Positions 56,635 through 64,000 of a DNA stretch of 64,000 nt are shown here, piece after piece. Made by a program: the position numbers and the translations under genes. The notes below the pieces were generated by a model that saw only the letters and a program-made list of their open reading frames with translations, was not told where the DNA came from and made no database searches. Positions within the stretch are counted from its first letter, which is position 1. Each line of letters starts with the position of its first letter. Source of the stretch: Perlabentimonas gracilis (lineage in GTDB: Bacteria; Bacteroidota; Bacteroidia; Bacteroidales; Tenuifilaceae); NCBI RefSeq assembly GCF_011174675.1, contig NZ_JAANIG010000003.1, positions 121,404 through 185,403 of the forward strand, read 5' to 3'.

Positions 56635-58584
56635 ATGCTTACAAATAGATATCACCAAAAAGTTGTTGTAATGCTACTGGCCATTTTGCTGGCCGGCAAT
56701 AACGTTTTTGCACAATCGCAGGAGCTAAGCACCAAAAAGCGCAGAGCCATAAAGCAGTACGAACTATCGATGCAAGCGTACGACAGGTTTGAGTTTATCC
56801 AAGCCGAGGAGGCGCTGCTTAAGGCCATTGATATTGACAAGAATTTTATCGAAGCCCATCTATTCTTATCGCAGGTGTACCAAAGGATTAACCAGCTGGA
56901 GAAGGCCATTGAATACGGGGAGAAAGCCATTGCCATTAACCCTGAGTTTTTCCCTAACCTCTACTTTAGCCTGGGGGCTATGCTCATGAAGGTTCCCAAT
57001 TACCCTAGGGCAAAACAACACCTAAGCAAATTTGTGGAGTACTCGTTTATACGTGAGGATATGCGTGAACTGGCCGAGCTGTACATAAAAAGCTGCGATT
57101 TTGCCCTAGAGGCCATAGCTAACCCCGTTCCCTTTGAACTCATCAATCTTGGGCCAAATGTTAATAGCACTCTCGACGAGTACTGGCCAAGCCTTTCGGC
57201 CTCGGAGAATACGTTGGTGATAACAGTTAAGAAACCTGTACCATTGCCAACAGGCGAACCGTCAGGCAGGCATCAGGAAGATTTTTACATAACTCACCGA
57301 AACGAGAAGGGAGAGTGGGAGCCCGTATCGAACATTGGGCCACCCATTAACACACCACACTTCAACGAGGGGGCACAATCGCTCACCGCCGATGGCAAAA
57401 CTATGTACTACACCATTTGCCGAGGGTACTGCAACTTATACTTCAGCGAGCTGGACGATAATGGCCGATGGGGCAATCCTAAGTCGTTACCAAACCCCAT
57501 AAACCTTCCGTACTCCAGCGAGAAGCAACCCTCCATTTCGCCCGATGGCAAAACGCTGTACTTTGTTAGCAACAGGAATACCGGAATGGGCGACTTTGAT
57601 GTTTGGCGAGTTCATAAGCTGGACAGCAACAAGTGGGGAGATCCCGAGAATCTAGGCGATAGCATTAACACCAAGTACAACGAGCAATCGCCCTTTATTC
57701 ATTTCGACAACCGAACGCTCTACTTCTCGTCGAATGGTAGAGTGGGCATGGGTGGACTGGACATCTTCATGTCGCAAATGATAAACGACTCCACCTGGAG
57801 CACACCTAAAAATCTTGGCTACCCCATCAACACGCATCGCGACGAGGATGGGCTAATTGTAAATGCCAAGGGCACCATGGCCTACTACTCGTCGGATATT
57901 AGCGCCGAGGCAGGAAGAGATATTTTTAAGTTTGAGATTCCTCAGGACATACGCCCCACCCCCACCTCGTACATCACCGGTACCATTACCGATGCGCGTA
58001 GCGGCTGGCCCATTAGGGCCAACTTTACCCTGGTGGATGTTGCCCGCGACAGCATTATCACCGAGGCGCAAGCCTCGAGCAGCGGCTCGTTCCTGCTCAC
58101 CTTGCCCACCAATAGAAGCTACGCCATGTTTGCCTCGGCTCCCAACTACCTTTACCACTCGGAGCACTTCGACCTGTCGGGTATTTATAGCGCCGACGAA
58201 CCCTACCGCAAGAATATTGAGCTAACACCAATCCGCATTGGGGGGATTATTGTTATGCGCAACGTGTTTTACGAAACCGACTCGTACCAGCTGAAAGGCG
58301 AATCGATTTCGGAGCTGAACAAACTTACCGAGCTGCTTAACCTTAACCCCACGCTCACCATTGAGGTGGGTGGCCATACCGACAATGTGGGTAGCGCCAG
58401 CTATAACCTCACCCTGTCCGACAACAGGGCCAAATCGGTAGCGCAATTCCTAATCGAAAAAGGCATTGATCCTGCCAGAATTACCTGGAAGGGTTATGGG
58501 CTTACCAAGCCCATTGGCGATAATGCCACCGAGGATGGACGAGCCGAAAACCGTAGGACAGAGATTAAGATAACTGGCATTTAA
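56635..58584 (+). CDS. PorE-like protein: TPR, propeller, regulatory domain, OmpA
   Basis: The 649-aa protein has a signal peptide (cleaved near NVFAQ), three TPRs (about 30-130), a PD40 beta-propeller (about 165-430; PSISPDGKTLYFVSNRNTGMGDFDVWRV), a carboxypeptidase-regulatory-like domain (about 440-525) and a C-terminal OmpA domain (about 540-649; peptidoglycan motif TLSDNRAKSVAQFL and TIEVGGHTDNVG). This order is that of PorE, the peptidoglycan-binding part of the type IX secretion system. Unlike P. gingivalis PorE, a lipoprotein, the signal here has no lipobox. Other such proteins exist beside the T9SS, so the role is likely but not certain. Confidence 0.75.
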   Translation: MLTNRYHQKVVVMLLAILLAGNNVFAQSQELSTKKRRAIKQYELSMQAYDRFEFIQAEEALLKAIDIDKNFIEAHLFLSQVYQRINQLEKAIEYGEKAIAINPEFFPNLYFSLGAMLMKVPNYPRAKQHLSKFVEYSFIREDMRELAELYIKSCDFALEAIANPVPFELINLGPNVNSTLDEYWPSLSASENTLVITVKKPVPLPTGEPSGRHQEDFYITHRNEKGEWEPVSNIGPPINTPHFNEGAQSLTADGKTMYYTICRGYCNLYFSELDDNGRWGNPKSLPNPINLPYSSEKQPSISPDGKTLYFVSNRNTGMGDFDVWRVHKLDSNKWGDPENLGDSINTKYNEQSPFIHFDNRTLYFSSNGRVGMGGLDIFMSQMINDSTWSTPKNLGYPINTHRDEDGLIVNAKGTMAYYSSDISAEAGRDIFKFEIPQDIRPTPTSYITGTITDARSGWPIRANFTLVDVARDSIITEAQASSSGSFLLTLPTNRSYAMFASAPNYLYHSEHFDLSGIYSADEPYRKNIELTPIRIGGIIVMRNVFYETDSYQLKGESISELNKLTELLNLNPTLTIEVGGHTDNVGSASYNLTLSDNRAKSVAQFLIEKGIDPARITWKGYGLTKPIGDNATEDGRAENRRTEIKITGI

Positions 58585-58786
58585 GCGCATCCCTAAAAAG
58601 CGGTGTGGCATAAGTTGATGTTTCTGTTAGTGAATGACGATAGCCATGTACAAATACGAACAAGGCTGTTCTGTTTTGAAACAAAAACAACATCACCCAC
58701 AAAACAGCAAAAGTATATCTCGCTAACAATATGCAACTTACCGCTAGTGGTATGTGGTTTGATTGAAATGGACAAAAATGTTCATT

Positions 58787-61201
58787 ATGCTAAAGAATTA
58801 CCTCAAAACTGCGTTCAGGGCTATGTACCGCGACAAGTGGTACAGCCTAGTGAATATTGGCGGATTAGCTATTGGTATGTGCGTAGCCCTGCTGTTAGGG
58901 CTTTACGTAAAGTTCGAACTGAGTTTCGATAAATTTCATAAGGATTACGATAAGATTTATCGGCTGCACAATCACTTTACAAAACCCGATTTACAAGAAG
59001 AAAGGCTTCCTTGCACTCTCTACGAAACGGGAGAAGAGCTAATGAACCAAATGCCAGATATTGAAGGCTTAGCAAGACTATTCTTTGGGAGTAGTGGAGC
59101 AGTAAACATTAAGGGCGAGTCAAAGAGTTCGAAGGTAATGATATATACCGACTCCTCCTTTTTCACCCTTTTTAATTTCCCAATCGTACAGGGGAGCATC
59201 ACCACTCCCATTGATGCACCTAATCAAATAGCTATATCGGAGAGGGTGGCCAATGAATGGTTTGGTAACGAGAATCCCATTGGGCAATCTGTAGAGATTT
59301 ACACCTTAGATATAGACTCTGCAACCCGTTCGCTTTACAGAAAACCCCAGAGCTTAAATGTTAGCGCAGTTTTTTCCGATATTCCAAAAAACTCGCATAT
59401 CAGGTTTGATGTGGTTACCAATTTTAGCACCATGTCTCAGCCTTTACTTAGAGGACAAGGCCAAGACTTTTTCACCTACGTCAAATTTTACAACTCGCCA
59501 ACTAAAGAGATATTTGCTAAAATTGGGGAAATTAACGCCTCAATAATCGAACGAAACATTGGGAGCAGCAGGCCAAAGGAGCATACAAAAACGGTACTTA
59601 TTCCGCTGCATAAAATCCACTTGGCAGCCAACTACCCTTACGACCAAGCAATAACCAGCAACTCGGTGTTTGTTCTTACCCTAGGTATAGTTGGAACGCT
59701 GGTGCTCATAATTGCCTCAATAAACTTTATCAACCTATCAACAGCAAGAGCAGATAAGCGTAAGCGTGAGGTAGGAATTCGAAAGTCGGTAGGTTCAAAC
59801 CGGAGCCAAATCATTGTTCAGTTTATTGGCGAGTCAATTCTGACATCTCTTCTAGCGCTAGTTATCTCCCTCACACTTATAGAGCTACTTATTGTCCCCT
59901 TTAATAATCTTTTGAGCACCTCCTTATCGTTGGACTACAAGCAGAACATTGGTTATTTTGCTCTGGTAGTAAGCCTAGCAGTAATTGTGGGTATAATTGG
60001 TGGTTGCTACCCGTCGTTTTACGTATCTCGTTTCAAACCCATCACAATACTAAGAGGACTTTCGGAATCGGGGAAACCGAATCGTGTCTTCAAATCGACA
60101 CTAATTATTTTACAATTTGGCATTGCAGCCCTTCTAATTTTTAGTTTGCTTGTCATAAACTCTCAAATGCAATTCATCAAGAAAAAGGATCTTGGGTTTG
60201 ACAAGGAGAACTTGGTAATATTCTTTGGCGTAAACGAAAGCCTAATAGGCTCATATAAAGCTATTAAAGATGACATAAGTACTATACCTGGGGTTATCTC
60301 CGTTTCGGCGGCCCAAAGCTTACCCAGCGGAGGCAGTTTCAGCGGAATGAACCTATACCTGCAAGGAGCAGACCCAAGCTCTGCATTCAGCATTAAGGAG
60401 CTGCGAGTACAAGACAACTACATTGGAACAACAGGTATGCAGATTATCAGTGGGAGAGACTTTTTGCCAGATTCCCCTTCGGATAATGAGGGTTTTATAA
60501 TAAACGAAACTGCCGCCAAAAGTCTTGGTTTAGATAACCCCATCGATGCCAGGGTGGTCATGTGGAAGCGACCGGGAAAAATTATTGGTGTAATCAAAGA
60601 TTTTCATTTCGCTTCGCTTAGAGATAACATTGAACCACTAATTATAACAAGGTATAACCCCCGGATGCATAACTTCACCATAAGGATTGAAGACTCTAAC
60701 AAGCAAGAGACCATAAGTAAAATTACGTCTATAATACAAAAGCACGAGCCAAACTACAAAAGCAGCTACGTATACCTAAGCGATTACCTTAATACTCAGT
60801 ATGGAGCAGAGGAGAAGACCTTTAGGCTGATACTTTCGGCCTCGGCATTAGCATTATTGCTTTCGATGATTGGCCTTTATGCCCTATCGGCCTACTCACT
60901 AGCATGCCGAACCAAGGAGCTGGGGGTAAGAAAAATACTAGGAGCCTCGCTACCCACGCTGCTTAGGCTGCTACTAACCGACTCAACAAAATGGGTGCTA
61001 GTGGCAAATATAATTGCCCTGCCAATTGGATGGTACCTTGCCAAAGATTGGCTAAACGATTTTGCCTACAGAATCGATATTTCGCCATGGATTTTTATAT
61101 CTGCTATCGTAAGCACCTACTTGATTGCAATGCTCACCATTGCTTGGCAGGTATTGCAAGCAGCCAGAACCAACCCGGTGAACGCGTTACGATATGAGTA
61201 A
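58787..61201 (+). CDS. MacB/FtsX-type ABC transporter permease
   Basis: The 804-aa protein starts at the ATG giving MLKNYLKTAFRAMYRDKWYSL (a TTG at 58763 is also in frame). It has the same design as the gene at 7284: one N-terminal TM segment, a periplasmic MacB-like core, three TM segments, a second core and a final set of three TM segments. FtsX-type motifs are EVGIRKSVGSNRSQIIVQF and ELGVRKILGASLPTLL. No ATPase gene is adjacent. It is followed by another permease, 117 bp downstream. Confidence 0.85.
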   Translation: MLKNYLKTAFRAMYRDKWYSLVNIGGLAIGMCVALLLGLYVKFELSFDKFHKDYDKIYRLHNHFTKPDLQEERLPCTLYETGEELMNQMPDIEGLARLFFGSSGAVNIKGESKSSKVMIYTDSSFFTLFNFPIVQGSITTPIDAPNQIAISERVANEWFGNENPIGQSVEIYTLDIDSATRSLYRKPQSLNVSAVFSDIPKNSHIRFDVVTNFSTMSQPLLRGQGQDFFTYVKFYNSPTKEIFAKIGEINASIIERNIGSSRPKEHTKTVLIPLHKIHLAANYPYDQAITSNSVFVLTLGIVGTLVLIIASINFINLSTARADKRKREVGIRKSVGSNRSQIIVQFIGESILTSLLALVISLTLIELLIVPFNNLLSTSLSLDYKQNIGYFALVVSLAVIVGIIGGCYPSFYVSRFKPITILRGLSESGKPNRVFKSTLIILQFGIAALLIFSLLVINSQMQFIKKKDLGFDKENLVIFFGVNESLIGSYKAIKDDISTIPGVISVSAAQSLPSGGSFSGMNLYLQGADPSSAFSIKELRVQDNYIGTTGMQIISGRDFLPDSPSDNEGFIINETAAKSLGLDNPIDARVVMWKRPGKIIGVIKDFHFASLRDNIEPLIITRYNPRMHNFTIRIEDSNKQETISKITSIIQKHEPNYKSSYVYLSDYLNTQYGAEEKTFRLILSASALALLLSMIGLYALSAYSLACRTKELGVRKILGASLPTLLRLLLTDSTKWVLVANIIALPIGWYLAKDWLNDFAYRIDISPWIFISAIVSTYLIAMLTIAWQVLQAARTNPVNALRYE

Positions 61202-61318
61202 GCAAGTTGTAAGACACTTGCATTACAAGAGCAGTACAAGAGTGGAACTGGAAGAAAAACATTATTGATAGCTAAGTAAAGAGAATTATAAAAGTTAAAC
61301 ATTAAAACTAAATAAAGA

Positions 61319-63673
61319 ATGTTCAAAAATTATATCATAGCAGCCCTTCGCAATCTGAAAAGGCATAAAGTTTTTTCTGCCATCAACATCCTAGGGCTTG
61401 CCGGTAGCATGGCCGTATTCATCATGATTACAATTTACGTTAGGCTGATTGCCGGTACCGATAAGTTTCACGAAAACCACCAGCGCATCTACCGCATTGA
61501 GCGGGAGCAAGTGCATAATATGGCTGCGCCAATAGGCCCATACCTAAAAGAACAGTTCCCCGAGGTAGAGGCCTATGTGAGGGCCGCTAAAACCCAATAC
61601 AGCAGCAATCTTTTTAAGCATAACGACAAAACCGTTAAGTTTGAAAACATATGGCTGGTTGACTCAACATTTATTAACGTTTTCTCCTTCCCTCTCAAGC
61701 TTGGTAATCCCAAGCACGTTTTGTCCAACCCCGAGAGCATCGTTCTTTCAGCATCTGCTGCCAAACGGATATTTGGTGACGAAAACCCCATTGGCCAGTC
61801 TATTACCAGCGAAAATAGGTTTAACCTTCAGGTAACCGGGGTAATGGAAGATTTTCCAACCAATTCGAGCATTCAGGCTGAGGCACTTATTCCTTTCGAT
61901 TTCTATAAGATTATGCGCAACAACCCCAAAGCGCTCGACAACTTTTACCAATGGAATTACAACACCCTGCTGCTAACGAAGCCAGGGGTGGATATTGAAT
62001 CCTTGGAGGGAAAAATGAATGCCGATTTAAATGTATTTATCCGTAAAAACATCGAATTACCAAAGGACGATAAGGTAGAATTCATATTGACCCCTTTAAC
62101 CGATATATACTTTAACATCTATAAGAACGATGATGATTTTAGGCACGGTAGCAGATCCAATATTACCATAGCCATAGGGGTTTCCCTAATAATTCTTTTA
62201 TTGGCAATAATAAACTTCACCAACCTCAGCATTGCTCAGGCAACCTACCGCACAAAGGAAATTGGAATTCGCAAAACGATTGGCGCAAGCAAAAATTCAT
62301 TGGTAAAACAGCACCTGCTTGAGAGTATTCTTACTGCTTACATCTCCACATTTATTGCGATAATACTTGTAGAGCAACTTATACATCTATTCTCATCGCT
62401 GGTTAATGTTAGCCTTAGCTTCAACATGTTCGACAGTGTAAATATTGCCATAGTTATAGTTGGCCCTTTACTTCTAGGCCTAATGGCAGGGAGTTACCCC
62501 GCATTCCATATCAGCTCCTTTAGTCCAAACGCAATTCTTTCGGGAGCCAAAACGGGAGGGCAAAAGGGCGAGAACTTTAGGAAAATACTAATATCCATTC
62601 AGTTTGCGGCCTCAGTAATCCTAATAGCCTTTACGCTGCATGTTAACCAACAGGTGAATCACCTCAACAATAGAGATTTGGGTATTGAGAGGGGAAATAA
62701 GCTATTCTTGGAGACCTCATCGGAAATGCTTCGAAACCGGGAGGCGTTTATAAACGATCTGCAAGCAAGTCCAATTATTAAATCTGCATCTTTCCACGCA
62801 TCACCCCTTGGCAACTTCAATGAGGGCTGGAGTATGAGCCATAACGGACAAGATGTTAGCTTTAGAGTACAGCAAGCTGACTCCTCCTACTTCAAAACGT
62901 TAGGCATAAAATTTCTGCAAGGTAGGCCATTCAAAAACTATGAACCCTCAGATTCAGTTTACGAGGTGGTGATAAATAAACGTACTGTTGAACTTTACGG
63001 TTGGGATGAGCCTATTGGCACTACTTTACACTTTCTTCAAAATGCCACGCTCAGAGTTGTGGGGGTTGTTGATGATTTCCACTACGAATCGCTCCACAAG
63101 CCCATAGGGCCGATGATGATTGTGAATAGAGCTTCGCGTCAGCTGCTAACCATCAACTATCAAGCTGGGCAAACGCAGGAAACAATCCGGCTGGTTGAAG
63201 CAACCTGGAATAAATATGCCCCAAACAACCCATTAACATACAGCATACTATCCGACGACCTATCCAAACTTTACGCAGAGGAGGCTAGGCTTAAGCGACT
63301 GTTCCAAGGGTTTACCATAGTTGCAATCTTTATTGCCTGCATAGGGCTATTTGGGCTGGCTGCTTTTAGTATCAACAAGAAGATAAGGGAGATTGGCATT
63401 CGAAAGGTGTTGGGATCGACCAGCATTGGGGTTGTAGGTTTATTAAGCTGGCATTTCCTTAGGCTTATTCTTATCTCAACCGTAGTAGCGATACCCGTAT
63501 CATGGTGGCTCATCGGAAAATGGATGCAAAACTTTATTGTATCGGCTGGACATTCTGCGATACTATATACGAGTTCCGCTTTGATGGTAATGATTGTAGC
63601 CATGGCAACCATTATTTACCATGCAATTAAGGCGGCCAATACAAACCCTGCCAGCGTGCTTAAGTACGAGTAA
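61319..63673 (+). CDS. MacB/FtsX-type ABC transporter permease
   Basis: The 784-aa protein begins MFKNYIIAALRNLKRHKVFSAINILGLAG and has the same layout as its upstream neighbour, with the FtsX motifs EIGIRKTIGASKNSLVKQH and EIGIRKVLGSTSIGVV and an end (AIKAANTNPASVLKYE) typical of the family. Neither of these two permeases has an ATPase gene beside it. The two may act as a pair with a shared ATPase encoded elsewhere. Confidence 0.85.
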   Translation: MFKNYIIAALRNLKRHKVFSAINILGLAGSMAVFIMITIYVRLIAGTDKFHENHQRIYRIEREQVHNMAAPIGPYLKEQFPEVEAYVRAAKTQYSSNLFKHNDKTVKFENIWLVDSTFINVFSFPLKLGNPKHVLSNPESIVLSASAAKRIFGDENPIGQSITSENRFNLQVTGVMEDFPTNSSIQAEALIPFDFYKIMRNNPKALDNFYQWNYNTLLLTKPGVDIESLEGKMNADLNVFIRKNIELPKDDKVEFILTPLTDIYFNIYKNDDDFRHGSRSNITIAIGVSLIILLLAIINFTNLSIAQATYRTKEIGIRKTIGASKNSLVKQHLLESILTAYISTFIAIILVEQLIHLFSSLVNVSLSFNMFDSVNIAIVIVGPLLLGLMAGSYPAFHISSFSPNAILSGAKTGGQKGENFRKILISIQFAASVILIAFTLHVNQQVNHLNNRDLGIERGNKLFLETSSEMLRNREAFINDLQASPIIKSASFHASPLGNFNEGWSMSHNGQDVSFRVQQADSSYFKTLGIKFLQGRPFKNYEPSDSVYEVVINKRTVELYGWDEPIGTTLHFLQNATLRVVGVVDDFHYESLHKPIGPMMIVNRASRQLLTINYQAGQTQETIRLVEATWNKYAPNNPLTYSILSDDLSKLYAEEARLKRLFQGFTIVAIFIACIGLFGLAAFSINKKIREIGIRKVLGSTSIGVVGLLSWHFLRLILISTVVAIPVSWWLIGKWMQNFIVSAGHSAILYTSSALMVMIVAMATIIYHAIKAANTNPASVLKYE

Positions 63674-63802
63674 GATATGAAATGCGGATTACGCAGAACA
63701 GCAGATGTTTGCTGGTTATTAATCAATATCGTTTAGTTAGGCGCATTCGTCCAAATACAATGAGGATGTCTCAAAAGTCAAAAAGGTATTTAGTTTTTCT
63801 TT

Positions 63803-64000
63803 CACTAGTGTCCGACTAAGTCTTTTTTAAAATGATAATAATGTAATAGATTTCTCGCTTCGCTCGAAATGACAGACTGTTACGCTGTATGGGGTGAGGG
63901 GGTGAAGGCGGCTACGCCGCCTTCACCCCCTTAGACCTCTTGAAAGTACTGTCATTTCGAGCGAAGCGAGAAATCTATATTTATTAGTCGGTCAGTAGTG
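63803..64000. mobile_element. 198-bp MITE-like element, copy 2, ending at the window edge
   Basis: The ends are CACTAGTGTCCGACTAA and, inverted, CACTACTGACCGACTAA (15 of 17 positions pair). The inner arms (AGATTTCTCGCTTCGCTCG and its complement) and the GGGGGTGAAGGC/GCCTTCACCCCC centre are those of copy 1, with 21 bp less near the right end. The last base of the element is the last base of the window, so its target duplication cannot be seen. Confidence 0.85.

Overview
The window is a chromosomal segment of a Bacteroidota bacterium, most likely of the order Bacteroidales. The support is direct: two secreted proteins end in a type IX secretion (T9SS) sorting domain, one gene carries a SusC-style carboxypeptidase-regulatory segment, several genes are Bacteroidota-type MacB/FtsX permeases, and promoters match the Bacteroidota sigma-ABfr pattern (TTTG, about 20 bp, TAnnTTTG) instead of the -35/-10 pattern of other bacteria. 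Ribosome binding sites are weak or absent, as is usual in the phylum. Genus and species cannot be read from the sequence.

Layout. Bases 1-2.9 kb hold two lipoprotein genes, a third gene cut off by the window start, and an outer-membrane porin. Bases 3-15 kb hold a tricorn-type protease, the Mn exporter MntP, an orphan MacB-like permease, a MuiA-family protein with an inserted carboxypeptidase-regulatory/TonB-box-like segment, and a TetR-controlled ABC-2 exporter with a clear operator-promoter overlap. Bases 15-20 kb hold a helix-hairpin-helix protein, a glycosyltransferase, a DUF4349 lipoprotein followed by two coupled TPR proteins, and a DUF3467 protein. Bases 20.2-34.9 kb, all on the minus strand, are the conserved core: rpsU, xerC, hpf, then tRNA-Thr(TGT), tRNA-Tyr, tRNA-Gly, tRNA-Thr(GGT), tuf, tRNA-Trp, secE, nusG, rplK, rplA, rplJ, rplL, rpoB, rpoC. 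The four tRNAs before tuf have the same order and anticodons as the E. coli thrU-tyrU-glyT-thrT-tufB locus. Bases 35-40 kb hold a BamA/TamA-like protein, a nitroreductase and ComEC.

Bases 40-52.6 kb are the accessory region. Two large T9SS-secreted proteins have matching signal peptides and matching leader sequences. Between and around them are a Bro-N/DinD-like gene with its own promoter, a composite array of hairpin repeats, two different short inverted-repeat elements with target-site duplications (MITE-like), and a 145-bp tandem array built from the 3' end of the neighbouring AraC/GyrI-like gene. A second copy of one MITE ends exactly at the last base of the window. Bases 52.7-64 kb hold a tungsten-type aldehyde:ferredoxin oxidoreductase, a membrane-anchored AraC regulator, a PorE-like TPR/propeller/OmpA protein and two more MacB-like permeases.

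I found no complete, unmistakably new multi-gene system. The strongest novel-looking signals are the mobile and repeat structures at 45-51.6 kb and 63.8-64 kb. Next come the domain insertion in the MuiA homologue and the unusual cysteine spacing in the aldehyde oxidoreductase. All family assignments are from reading motifs by eye; no database search was run.
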